A stretch of 11,948 bases of DNA from an uncultured Bacilli bacterium (GTDB lineage: Bacteria > Bacillota_I > Bacilli_A > RF39 > UBA660): contig CALVMI010000097.1 in the NCBI GenBank assembly GCA_944345045.1, forward strand, positions 1 through 11,948. The letters are read 5' to 3'. Positions 1 through 6,590 of this stretch are shown piece after piece (position 1 is the first letter of the stretch; each line of letters opens with the position of its first letter). The notes under the pieces are model-generated. The model saw only the letters and a list, made by a program, of their open reading frames with translations, ran no database searches and was not told the DNA's origin. The translations under genes were made by a program, and so were the position numbers.

Positions 1-26
1 GAGTTCGAATCTCGCCCAGGACACCA
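1..26 (+). tRNA. 3' end of a tRNA (truncated by window edge), possibly tRNA-Arg
   Basis: The first 26 bases read as a tRNA 3' part: T-loop TTCGAAT (4-10), the 3' strand of the T stem (11-15), a 7-base acceptor strand CCAGGAC (16-22), discriminator A (23) and an encoded CCA (24-26). The anticodon lies outside the window, so identity cannot be read directly. The implied 5' acceptor strand GTCCTGG resembles the Firmicute tRNA-Arg type that begins GTCCTG, so Arg is a guess from memory. An intrinsic terminator follows 11 bases later, so this is the last gene of its transcript. Confidence 0.85.
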
Positions 27-36
27 GATAGATAGT

Positions 37-64
37 AAACTCGAACTTTTATAGTTCGAGTTTT
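37..64 (+). terminator. Intrinsic terminator after the tRNA
   Basis: A perfect 10-bp stem, AAACTCGAAC (37-46) pairing with GTTCGAGTTT (54-63), encloses a 7-base loop and runs into a short T tract. Its position just after the tRNA CCA end makes it the tRNA transcript terminator. Confidence 0.8.
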
Positions 65-150
65 AAAATAAAAATTAATGATAGAATATATAAAATTAAA
101 TTGTTTTGTCAGTTACATAATCAATAAATATTTGAAAATGGAGGATTTGA

Positions 151-528
151 ATGACTTTAATAACAAAAGAAAACTTGCCATCATTTATTGAATACTATCA
201 TGGTTTTCATGATGGCTATATAACTAATGTGAACTATAATATAGAATTTTCACAAATAGAAATTATTATAAGTGCTTGTTGGTCTGGAGAGCCTAAACTA
301 AAGGAAGATGGGACTTATGAAACAAGTCGTGTAAAATTAAAAATGATTTTTCATGACGTGGAGCAATATAATAGTAAAGAAATTTTTTCGTGGGATTACA
401 TAAATGATGCTTTTATAAAATATATTAAAATTCAAAACAAGAAATTCATTTGTTTTGCAAGTGATGAAAAAGATCCTTCTGTTTATATAGTTTGTGATAG
501 TATAGAATATGAAGAATTAAAGAATTAA
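151..528 (+). CDS. Small soluble hypothetical protein (125 aa)
   Basis: Not recognised as a named family. The ATG is preceded by GGAGG with good spacing, so translation looks real. The protein has no signal peptide or membrane segment. It looks like a small alpha/beta protein: an N-terminal FHDGYI motif (about residues 19-24), a WSGEP turn (45-49), an FSWDYI segment (79-84) and an acidic tail. Small stand-alone proteins of this look occur among polymorphic-toxin immunity proteins and near tRNA genes in Firmicutes, but no toxin gene is visible here, so that is only a possibility. It is monocistronic, lying between a tRNA terminator and a convergent gene. A possible extended -10 (TGATAGAAT, 79-87) lies upstream with no convincing -35. 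No strong terminator of its own follows it. Confidence 0.75.
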   Translation: MTLITKENLPSFIEYYHGFHDGYITNVNYNIEFSQIEIIISACWSGEPKLKEDGTYETSRVKLKMIFHDVEQYNSKEIFSWDYINDAFIKYIKIQNKKFICFASDEKDPSVYIVCDSIEYEELKN

Positions 529-544
529 TAAAATTTTTTTACAT

Positions 545-569
545 GAAAAAAAGTGTGATAATACACACT
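545..569 (-). terminator. Intrinsic terminator of the 281-aa gene
   Basis: Read on the minus strand, AGTGTG (569-564), a 6-base loop and CACACT (557-552) form a stem followed by a run of seven T (551-545 in plus coordinates). It overlaps the stop codon (CTA at 568-570 on the plus strand) of the gene at 568-1413. In the plus direction no U tract follows the stem, so it mainly serves the minus-strand gene. Confidence 0.8.
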
Positions 570-1413
570 ATTTAGTACGACGAAGAATATTTTCAATTTT
601 TTTCATATTATCGCTATTATAATCGATGCTATTGCTTTTTTTCATTTCTGTTTTTAGTTTGTTTTGTTGATGCCAAAGTTTTTTTGCATCTTTTTTTACA
701 AATTGGAAGACGTAATCAAATTGTTTATCATAGTATTTTTGGGGATTTTCAAGTTGCAGATAGATCAATTTGGCATTTAACATATTCATGTAAGCCAGTT
801 TGATGTTTTCGGGAAAATGGTGACGCATTCTTTTTAATTCTTCCTCTGTTAAATTACTTCCAAAAAAAATCGGATCATTCCAAAATCTTCCAAAATAGTT
901 TACAGCATCATTTTGTTTTACATTGGCTTTTTGCATCTTTTTAAGCTTTTCGTTTCGTGTTTCTAGAGCTTTTCTCACAAGGACCATTCTAGCAATTTCA
1001 TTATATGAAGAGGATGTATTTTGTCGCTTATTGATGTTTTGAATTTCTTGTTTACAAAATTCAGTGAAAAAAGGTAGGCCATAATCTAAATCATTGCAAA
1101 GATGTTTTTCGCTGAAAAGAAGATTGTCGTGGCTTACTGTTTCTGACGCATTCCATTTGTATAAAAAATATGTTTCGATAAGTTGTTGGGAAGTTACATT
1201 TGCCGCTATTAAATAAGACGAGATGCTATATCCTCGTTTTTCTAAAGTATAATATTCCGTGTCTAAAAAGTCATCAAGATTCCAAGTTAAATCACGCATT
1301 CTTTTCTTTAACTCGTCTTCAGCTTCTTTTCTTAATGAATCTAGATATCTTTTGCTTTGAATAATTAAAGACAATTGGGATAATGACATTTTTTTAACAT
1401 TTTCTATATTCAT
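568..1413 (-). CDS. Hypothetical cytoplasmic helical protein (281 aa)
   Basis: No family recognised. The ATG at 1413 is preceded by GAAAGG at suitable spacing. The product is hydrophilic, with no signal peptide or TM helix, and appears mostly alpha-helical. It has a charged N-terminal helix (about 1-45), a middle part rich in aromatic residues (52-120), a Lys/Arg/Asn-rich helix (about 145-170), an FGRFWNDPIFFG turn (174-185) and a basic, Ser/Asn-rich C-terminus ending RRTK. The charge pattern would suit nucleic-acid or protein binding, but no motif supports a specific role. It has its own extended -10 promoter inside the gap after gerM and its own terminator, so it can be expressed separately from the sporulation genes, although read-through from gerM is possible because no terminator separates them. 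Confidence 0.8.
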   Translation of the reverse strand: MNIENVKKMSLSQLSLIIQSKRYLDSLRKEAEDELKKRMRDLTWNLDDFLDTEYYTLEKRGYSISSYLIAANVTSQQLIETYFLYKWNASETVSHDNLLFSEKHLCNDLDYGLPFFTEFCKQEIQNINKRQNTSSSYNEIARMVLVRKALETRNEKLKKMQKANVKQNDAVNYFGRFWNDPIFFGSNLTEEELKRMRHHFPENIKLAYMNMLNAKLIYLQLENPQKYYDKQFDYVFQFVKKDAKKLWHQQNKLKTEMKKSNSIDYNSDNMKKIENILRRTK

Positions 1414-1443
1414 TTTTTATTTCCTTTCATTAAATATTTAGTT

Positions 1444-1449
1444 ATTATA
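1444..1449 (-). promoter_or_regulatory. Extended -10 promoter for the 281-aa gene
   Basis: On the minus strand TGGTATAAT is a perfect TATAAT (1449-1444) preceded by the TG of an extended -10. It lies 30 bases before the ATG at 1413. No good -35 is seen, as usual for extended -10 promoters. It points to housekeeping (sigma-A) expression. Confidence 0.65.
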
Positions 1450-1454
1450 CCACA

Positions 1455-2360
1455 TCATTCAATAAAAGTAACATTTTTAACATTTAGGGTATCTTTTAAA
1501 GATAAGGAAATAGAATATTTTACTTCTTCGACCATTTCTTCTGAAGCAAGCCCCTCGTAAAGAAGTGGGGAGAAACTTATATTGATTTCTTGTTCTAAGA
1601 GTTCATAGTTTGATAATTCAGTATTAGCGGTTAAATAACTAATTAAATTGGTTTTGATACTTGGTTTTGTTTTTAGTCTTTCAATAACAATTTCAACTTT
1701 GTCTTTAGTGGTATTTTCTAAAAGAGTAACGGGAATATAGTAAGAATAGTCTTCTTCTTTTGCAATATAATATGTTGTTGTTTTACTTACATTTTTTAAT
1801 TCCGTCAAATCGTATACTTTATTAATTCCAATATCTCGAGTTAAAAGAGGCGGAAGTTTTTCTTTGGAGTTAGGCATTTGCTCTAGTATCTTTCCTTCAA
1901 CATATAAAATAATTCCTTCGACATTATCTAATTCAGTTAAAGAATATACTAAACACTCTAGCATTTTTTCTTCGTATGCTGATGAGATATTTAAAAATTC
2001 TTTAGAAAAATTGATCTTTAAAGTTGTGTCTTGTAAGTCTATACTGAGTATTTTGGTATTTTTGGGAAGAATTGGTGTGAAAAGAGTAGGAATGTAGGCT
2101 GATTTTGCATTGTCAATGGTTAAAATTTCAATTATTTCTTTCGCTTTATCGATGGTAGTTTCACTTTTAACAGATACTTCGGTTCGTGAGACAAAATCTT
2201 CTTTATTTAATAAATACATGGGTGTGGGATTCATTTTGGTATAGGTTATTGTTACATTTGTGATTTGGTCTTCGGTTTTGGGAAATGTCATAGTGATTAA
2301 GAAAATCAAAAGAGCAAAAGTAGTTATAATTAGCTTTCTTTTTGCACAATTTTTAATCAT
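1455..2360 (-). CDS. gerM: GerM-type protein with two GerMN domains
   Basis: This is a sporulation/germination protein of the GerM family, which acts at the sporangium envelope during spore maturation and affects cortex formation and germination. Residues 10-26 form one N-terminal membrane segment or uncleaved signal. Unlike B. subtilis GerM, I see no lipobox Cys after it, so it may be anchored by this helix. Two GerMN repeats follow, at about 75-160 (YIP...LPKNTKILSIDL, then LKINFSKEFL at 114-123) and about 200-300 (YYIPVTLLE, then INISFSPLLYEGL at 259-271). Length (301 aa) is somewhat below the B. subtilis protein. AGGTGA precedes the ATG by six bases. It lies just downstream of gerE, as gerM lies near gerE in B. 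subtilis. A CATAAACAT element (2391-2383) resembles a sporulation -10 but has no partner -35 that I can find. Confidence 0.85.
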   Translation of the reverse strand: MIKNCAKRKLIITTFALLIFLITMTFPKTEDQITNVTITYTKMNPTPMYLLNKEDFVSRTEVSVKSETTIDKAKEIIEILTIDNAKSAYIPTLFTPILPKNTKILSIDLQDTTLKINFSKEFLNISSAYEEKMLECLVYSLTELDNVEGIILYVEGKILEQMPNSKEKLPPLLTRDIGINKVYDLTELKNVSKTTTYYIAKEEDYSYYIPVTLLENTTKDKVEIVIERLKTKPSIKTNLISYLTANTELSNYELLEQEINISFSPLLYEGLASEEMVEEVKYSISLSLKDTLNVKNVTFIE

Positions 2361-2404
2361 GAAAAATCACCTAATAAAGGATATGTTTATGCAAAGAAAA
2401 GAAG

Positions 2405-2432
2405 AACAAAAAAAGAAAGGTAATCCTTTCTT
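2405..2432 (-). terminator. Intrinsic terminator of gerE
   Basis: On the minus strand AAGAAAGG (2432-2425), loop ATTA and CCTTTCTT (2420-2413) form a perfect 8-bp stem followed by a T-rich tract. It begins at the gerE stop codon and separates gerE from gerM. Confidence 0.85.
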
Positions 2433-2637
2433 AAATAGATATTTCACCTAACCGTAAAAGTTCGACAACCGCGCTAGCCCGTCCTTTTACTTCTAATTTT
2501 TGCATTGCATTTGAAATATGATTGCGAACTGTTTTCTCACTTATATGAAGTGATTCGGCAATTTCTTTTGTCGTATAATTTTGAATCAATTTTTCAAAAA
2601 TTTCTTTTTCACGAGTTGTTAGTATTTTTTGATGCAT
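2431..2637 (-). CDS. gerE: GerE, late mother-cell transcription regulator
   Basis: GerE is a stand-alone LuxR-type helix-turn-helix regulator that acts with sigma-K on spore-coat genes in the mother cell. The sequence carries the family signature TTKEIAESLHISEKTVRNH (22-40), then ISNAMQKLEVKGR (41-53) and AVVELLRLGE (56-65), which closely matches B. subtilis GerE as I remember it. It has no receiver domain, as expected. An upstream in-frame ATG at 2658 would give 75 aa. The ATG at 2637 (68 aa) is preferred because GGAAAGGAAG sits just before it and because the predicted sigma-K start point would leave almost no leader for the longer form. A sigma-K promoter match lies upstream, and no terminator separates it from spoIIIAH, so read-through is also possible. 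Confidence 0.95.
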   Translation of the reverse strand: MHQKILTTREKEIFEKLIQNYTTKEIAESLHISEKTVRNHISNAMQKLEVKGRASAVVELLRLGEISI

Positions 2638-2675
2638 TTTACTTCTTCCTTTCCTCATTATAAACCTACTTATGG

Positions 2676-2703
2676 TAGTTTATGAAAGAAGGAAAAGAAA
2701 AGT
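2676..2703 (-). promoter_or_regulatory. Sigma-K-type promoter of gerE
   Basis: On the minus strand an AC (-35, 2703-2702) is followed by exactly 17 bases and then CATAAACTA (-10, 2684-2676). This fits the B. subtilis sigma-K consensus AC-N16/17-CATANNNTA without mismatch. The -35 lies within the last codons of spoIIIAH. B. subtilis gerE is itself sigma-K dependent, which supports the call. Confidence 0.65.
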
Positions 2704-2707
2704 TCAT

Positions 2708-3211
2708 TTAGGCATTTTGAAATTTGACTGTAATGTATTTTTCTTCGTCAAACAACGCTTGAACTGTTCTGATAATGTTATTTGCGGTGTTGCTAGAATG
2801 TTCTGTGCTTGCGATAACGATACTGATTGTATCATCTTTTATTTTGGCAAAACTATCTAGACTATATGTTTCTTTAATTGTTTTTTCGATTTTTTCTTCA
2901 TCACTTTTTTTGTTTTGTAAAGCCATCAAGTTATTATAGGCAGCATTTTTTTCTTCGGTAGTTTTAGAAGTATCTAATAAAATAGCTTGATAATTTTCCA
3001 TTTCTTTTAAGACAGCTTCTTCTTCTGAAACACGCAAGGAAACTAACAAACTACTTTCTTTTACATCAACGTTTACAGGTGTTGTTACTTCACTTCCGAT
3101 ATCGTTTAAAATATTTTGTAAGCTACTGTCTTGCATCGTGATGTAATAGATAGATAAAACTAAAATCAAACTAAAAAGAGTGACAAACCAAACACTTTGC
3201 TTATTAATCAT
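2708..3211 (-). CDS. spoIIIAH: SpoIIIAH-like stage III sporulation protein
   Basis: SpoIIIAH is the mother-cell membrane protein that meets forespore SpoIIQ to form the channel ('feeding tube') between the two cells. The N-terminus MINKQSVWFVTLFSL with a single TM (about 5-24) ending in LSIYYIT is the family hallmark. A charged coiled-coil-like linker (about 60-110) leads to a C-terminal YscJ/FliF-like ring-building domain (about 105-165). At 167 aa it is shorter than the 218-aa B. subtilis protein, mostly in the linker. A start at 3238 is possible, but the ATG at 3211 has AGGAGG eight bases upstream and begins exactly where homologues do. It stands alone: the upstream neighbour is divergent, so it is separated from any spoIIIAA-AG operon. 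Confidence 0.9.
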   Translation of the reverse strand: MINKQSVWFVTLFSLILVLSIYYITMQDSSLQNILNDIGSEVTTPVNVDVKESSLLVSLRVSEEEAVLKEMENYQAILLDTSKTTEEKNAAYNNLMALQNKKSDEEKIEKTIKETYSLDSFAKIKDDTISIVIASTEHSSNTANNIIRTVQALFDEEKYITVKFQNA

Positions 3212-3238
3212 TTCAAATCCTCCTAAGGTATCTACCAC

Positions 3239-3266
3239 ATCATATGTCTAAGGCAAAAAAATATTA
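3239..3266 (-). promoter_or_regulatory. Possible sigma-E promoter of spoIIIAH
   Basis: On the minus strand TAATATT (3266-3260) and CATATGAT (3246-3239), 13 bases apart, resemble the sigma-E elements KMATATT and CATACANT. The spacing is one base shorter than usual. The gene's mother-cell role makes sigma-E the expected factor, but the match is imperfect. Confidence 0.45.
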
Positions 3267-3285
3267 CATGATTTTACTTGTTCTA

Positions 3286-3294
3286 TGCTATAAT
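3286..3294 (+). promoter_or_regulatory. Extended -10 promoter for the CmpB-type gene
   Basis: TGCTATAAT is a perfect TATAAT (3289-3294) with an extended -10 TG. It lies 20 bases before the ATG at 3315. A weak -35 candidate, TTACAT (3264-3269), is at slightly long spacing. Confidence 0.65.
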
Positions 3295-3314
3295 AAAAAA
3301 GTGAAGTGAGAATT

Positions 3315-4067
3315 ATGTATCAATTAAGTATTCTGTTTTTAAAATTTATTATTTTTAGTATGGTTGGCTATGTAGTTGAGATGATTGCTTGTGCGATTGT
3401 TGATAAAAAGATTGCTAATCGTGGTTTCTTTTGTGGTCCGATTATTCCGATATTTGGAGTAGGCGGTTTACTTTTAGTTTGGATTTTAAAACCTTTTTAT
3501 GATCATGTTTTCTTAGTTATTCTTTTAAGCATGATTATTACGACGACAATTGAATACATAACGGCTTATATTTTAGAGAAAATATTTCATAATAAGTGGT
3601 GGGACTATAGTAAAGAAAAGTTTAATTTTCAAGGACGTATTTGTTTAAAAAACACTTTGCTATTCGGTTTGGGAGCTCCTTTTGTTTTATATGTTTTAGA
3701 TCCATATTCGACCAGGTTTTTAATTCAGTTTGAAAATTCTACTTTAATGATCATTGCTCTTATTATTTTTCTTCTTTTTCTTTTGGATTTAATTTATTCT
3801 TGTGTAGTAGCCTATAATTTGCGCAACCAACTGATTGTTGTTGGAGATTTAAAAAATGATAAGATTGCTAAAATTCCTGGTATGTTAGAGAAAATGTTGA
3901 GAAGTAGAGTAAAGGGTGTTAAAAAATTTCCAAAACGTTTATTAAAAGCTTTTCCTACGTTATGGAAAAGTCACCCAAAAGAGTTTGAAATTATAAAGAA
4001 AATAAATGATAATAAGAAAAAAAATAAAAAAAATGCTAAAAAAAGTAAAAAAAATGCAAAAAAATAA
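3315..4067 (+). CDS. Putative ABC-transporter-type membrane protein (CmpB/DUF1113 family)
   Basis: This is a multi-pass membrane protein of the 'putative ABC-transporter type IV' family (PF06541, CmpB-like). The substrate is not known. Hallmarks are NRGFFCGPIIPIFG, a TTIEYITAYILEK helix and the WWDYS...FNFQGRICL segment. About five hydrophobic helices occupy roughly residues 5-165. The C-terminal 80 residues are cytosolic and very basic, ending in an almost pure Lys/Asn/Ala/Ser tail encoded by poly-A tracts (about 4015-4064). A GTG at 3306 is in frame. The ATG at 3315 is preferred because GAAGTGAG precedes it and the promoter lies too close for the GTG. The bacteriocin exporter gene follows 59 bases later without a terminator, so it may belong to the same transcript and is a candidate immunity or envelope factor, but this family is common elsewhere too. 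Confidence 0.85.
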   Translation: MYQLSILFLKFIIFSMVGYVVEMIACAIVDKKIANRGFFCGPIIPIFGVGGLLLVWILKPFYDHVFLVILLSMIITTTIEYITAYILEKIFHNKWWDYSKEKFNFQGRICLKNTLLFGLGAPFVLYVLDPYSTRFLIQFENSTLMIIALIIFLLFLLDLIYSCVVAYNLRNQLIVVGDLKNDKIAKIPGMLEKMLRSRVKGVKKFPKRLLKAFPTLWKSHPKEFEIIKKINDNKKKNKKNAKKSKKNAKK

Positions 4068-4082
4068 AGGAAATTTAACTTT

Positions 4083-4118
4083 TTTCTTGTAAGTAATAGT
4101 AGAGGGACAAGAAAGGAG
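4083..4118 (+). promoter_or_regulatory. Hairpin next to the exporter ribosome-binding site
   Basis: TTTCTTGT (4083-4090) pairs perfectly with ACAAGAAA (4107-4114) across a 16-base loop. The exporter's GGAG (4115-4118) follows directly, eight bases before the ATG at 4127. The fold could limit ribosome access or cause a pause. It lacks an immediate U tract, although eight T lie a few bases further on between the SD and the start. Confidence 0.4.
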
Positions 4119-4126
4119 TTTTTTTT

Positions 4127-6166
4127 ATGCGTGTAATTAAGCAACGGGATGCCAGAGATTGTGGTATTAGTTGTCTTTCTTATATTATTTCTTATTACGA
4201 TGGTTATGTGCCTTATGAAAAACTTAGAGAAGATACGTATACAACATCGATGGGTACCAATGCTTATTATTTATTAGAAGCTTTAAAAAAATACGGCTTT
4301 GACGCGATAGGTAAAAAAGTTACTTATGAAGAACTTAACAAGTATCCATTACCTTTGATTGGACATTTTATTTTGCCAAATTCTTTGGAACACTTTATGG
4401 TAATTACAAAAGCTACAGCCAAAGAAGTAACTTTAATGGATCCAGCAATTGGTAAGAAAAAGATGAAAAAAGATGCGTTTTTAGAACAGTGGGATGGGAT
4501 TATTTTAGTTAGTGTGCCAAAAACAAGTATTCTTCATCTACCAAAAGAAAAAAGTATCGGGAGTTTTTTGCGAGATGGTTTAACTCTTTATAAAAAAAGT
4601 TTGTTTTTCTTATTCTTCTTAAGTTTTCTTATTTCTTTTCTGACAATTATTTCTTCATTTTATATGAAAATTTCTTTAAATACGATTTTTGAAGTTAAGA
4701 ATTCATATACATTCCTATTGATTAGCTTTTTTTTGATAATTTTTATTTTAAAAAATGTCTTCTTATATTTTAAAGAAGTTTTAAGACTTAATTTAAGTAA
4801 AAATGTAGAAATAGATTTTATGTATGCTTTTTTAAAACATATGCTTCATATTCCGTTAGAAAAAATGAAAAATTATCGGGAAGGTGAAGTTTTATCTAGA
4901 ATTTTGGAAGCGCGTGAAATAAAAAATGTATTTACAGACTTTTTTGTCTCTCTATTATTAAATGGTGTTTTAAGTTTAATGGCTGTTCTTTTTCTTTTTT
5001 TGTTAAGCAAAAAATTGTTAATATGTTTGTTAATTGGTATAAGTATTTATTTTCTTTTAGGATTTTGTTTTTCACGAAGAATTTATAAACTTATTTTAAA
5101 GCATATGGAAATTGAAGCGAATTGGCAAGAGGTTTTATTGGAAAGTATTCGCTTTTTTCCAACAATGAAACATTTGCATAAAACTAAAGAAGTAGAAAAA
5201 GAAGTAGAAAATGTTCTTGCAACAACCATTTATGAAAGATTAAAAGAAGATTTAGGGTTAGAAAAAATGGAAATTCTTAAAAATTTTGGAATTGAACTAT
5301 TAACTTTTTTCCTTTTGACGTACAGTATTTATTTGCTTGTCACTCAGGAATTATCCGCGATTGATATTATAACTTTTCAAAGTTTATATGGGTATTTAAT
5401 AGGCCCTTTAAAAGAGCTTATCGATTTGTTACCAAAAATTTATTATTTAAAAGGGATGTTTCAAAAATTAAGCGAGTATAACGCTTTAACTGAAGAGGAG
5501 TTAGACGAGCCCACTTTTAAACTTGTTCATAAACAAATAGAATTTCAAAATGTTTGTTTTGCTTATACTCCTTTAAAAAGAAATTTAGATCATTTATCTT
5601 TTGTTATTCCTAATCGCGAGCATGTTTTTTTGAAAGGACCTAGTGGTTCGGGAAAAAGTACAATTTGTAAACTTCTTATTAAAGAAATTGGTGGCTATGA
5701 AGGAACAATTTTGATTGGAGAGCAAAATTTATGTGACTATAATCTTTCAACTATTCGGTCTAATATTGTGTATTTAAGTCAAAAAGAACCTCTTTTAAGA
5801 AAAAGTATTAAAGAAAATATTATGTGTTTTTCAAATGCTTCTTTAGAAGAGTATCAAAAAGTATGCAAGATTTGTCAAATTGAAGAAATTGTTTCTAAAA
5901 AGAGTTTGAGGCATGATGCTCTAGTTACAGATATTAATTTGTCCGGTGGTGAGAAACAACGTATTTTATTAGCAAGAACATTACTTAAAAAGGGAGAAAT
6001 TTATTTGCTTGATGAAGTATTAAGCGAGGTAGATGTGACTTTGGAAAAAAAGATTATCAAAGAAATCAAAAAATATTTACAAGATAAAACTTTGGTTTAT
6101 ATAAGTCATCGAGATCATTCTAAAATTTTTGAAAGAGTGGTGGATATAACGGATGGAAGTACTTGA
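4127..6166 (+). CDS. Peptidase-C39 ABC exporter for double-glycine peptides
   Basis: This is a combined processing protease and exporter (bacteriocin ABC-transporter family) that cuts the leader after Gly-Gly and exports the core peptide. Residues 1-130 are the C39 domain: Q6, catalytic Cys12 (RDCGISC), His89 (EHFMVI) and Asp105 (MDPAIG) are all present. About 155-440 is the six-helix transmembrane domain. The nucleotide-binding domain has Walker A GPSGSGKST (504-512), Q-loop Gln552, signature LSGGEKQR (605-612), Walker B IYLLDE (625-630), an SEVD D-loop and H-loop His661. Length 679 aa is slightly below the usual 700-720. All key residues are intact, so it should be active. It overlaps the next gene by 14 bases, and two double-glycine peptides lie downstream, presumably its substrates. 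Confidence 0.95.
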   Translation: MRVIKQRDARDCGISCLSYIISYYDGYVPYEKLREDTYTTSMGTNAYYLLEALKKYGFDAIGKKVTYEELNKYPLPLIGHFILPNSLEHFMVITKATAKEVTLMDPAIGKKKMKKDAFLEQWDGIILVSVPKTSILHLPKEKSIGSFLRDGLTLYKKSLFFLFFLSFLISFLTIISSFYMKISLNTIFEVKNSYTFLLISFFLIIFILKNVFLYFKEVLRLNLSKNVEIDFMYAFLKHMLHIPLEKMKNYREGEVLSRILEAREIKNVFTDFFVSLLLNGVLSLMAVLFLFLLSKKLLICLLIGISIYFLLGFCFSRRIYKLILKHMEIEANWQEVLLESIRFFPTMKHLHKTKEVEKEVENVLATTIYERLKEDLGLEKMEILKNFGIELLTFFLLTYSIYLLVTQELSAIDIITFQSLYGYLIGPLKELIDLLPKIYYLKGMFQKLSEYNALTEEELDEPTFKLVHKQIEFQNVCFAYTPLKRNLDHLSFVIPNREHVFLKGPSGSGKSTICKLLIKEIGGYEGTILIGEQNLCDYNLSTIRSNIVYLSQKEPLLRKSIKENIMCFSNASLEEYQKVCKICQIEEIVSKKSLRHDALVTDINLSGGEKQRILLARTLLKKGEIYLLDEVLSEVDVTLEKKIIKEIKKYLQDKTLVYISHRDHSKIFERVVDITDGST

Positions 6167-6590
6167 TCGTTTTTCTCTTAAAAAGAAAAAGCCTAAAGTG
6201 ATTTTGGGACTTATTTGTTCTTTTTTGCTTTTTCTTTGCTTAATTGTTACGTATTGTTTTATAAAGTTTCCATCGGAAACGACTTATGAAGGAATTTATA
6301 CTTGCCAAAAAGAACAGTGTAGTATTACTAGTTATTGGAGTGTTGAACAAGTAAAAAAGTTAACTAGTTCGATGCGTTTAATTATCAATAAGGAAGAGAC
6401 AGATTTAAAAATACGAAAAATAGAAGATGCACAAGTATATTCCGAGGTTCCTCTTCAAAAAATTATTATTGCGGTTTCCAAACAAGACTTTTATAACTAT
6501 CAAACTGTTTCTTTTAAAATTAGAGAAAATACTCAAAATATTTGGGAGATTTTATGGCATAGTTTGAAAGGAGGTGATGAAGCATATTAA
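6153..6590 (+). CDS. One-TM accessory protein of the bacteriocin locus (possible mini-HlyD)
   Basis: No family confidently recognised. The N-terminus is basic (about 10-15), followed by one TM helix (16-37) and a roughly 108-residue extracytoplasmic domain that looks beta-rich, with CQKEQC at 51-56. The end (VSFKIRENTQNIWEILWHSLKG, 119-140) recalls the C-terminal barrel of HlyD-type membrane-fusion proteins. Position right after a C39 exporter is where such partners sit, but the long coiled-coil hairpin is missing: LcnD-type proteins are about three times longer. It may be a reduced secretion partner or the immunity protein. The start overlaps the exporter stop by 14 bases and GGTGG precedes it. 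Its final codons carry the near-perfect SD AAAGGAGGTGAT of the next peptide, and its stop overlaps that peptide's start, so the genes are translationally coupled. Confidence 0.7.
   Translation: MEVLDRFSLKKKKPKVILGLICSFLLFLCLIVTYCFIKFPSETTYEGIYTCQKEQCSITSYWSVEQVKKLTSSMRLIINKEETDLKIRKIEDAQVYSEVPLQKIIIAVSKQDFYNYQTVSFKIRENTQNIWEILWHSLKGGDEAY

Noticed and set aside
1..150. tRNA 3' end as an integration site for a mobile element
   Set aside because: No integrase and no second copy of the tRNA end were seen in the window. The nearby GTTCGAG is explained by the terminator stem.
1864..2451. Plus-strand open frames opposite gerM and gerE
   Set aside because: They lie antisense to well-supported genes, have no family features and lack convincing ribosome-binding sites.
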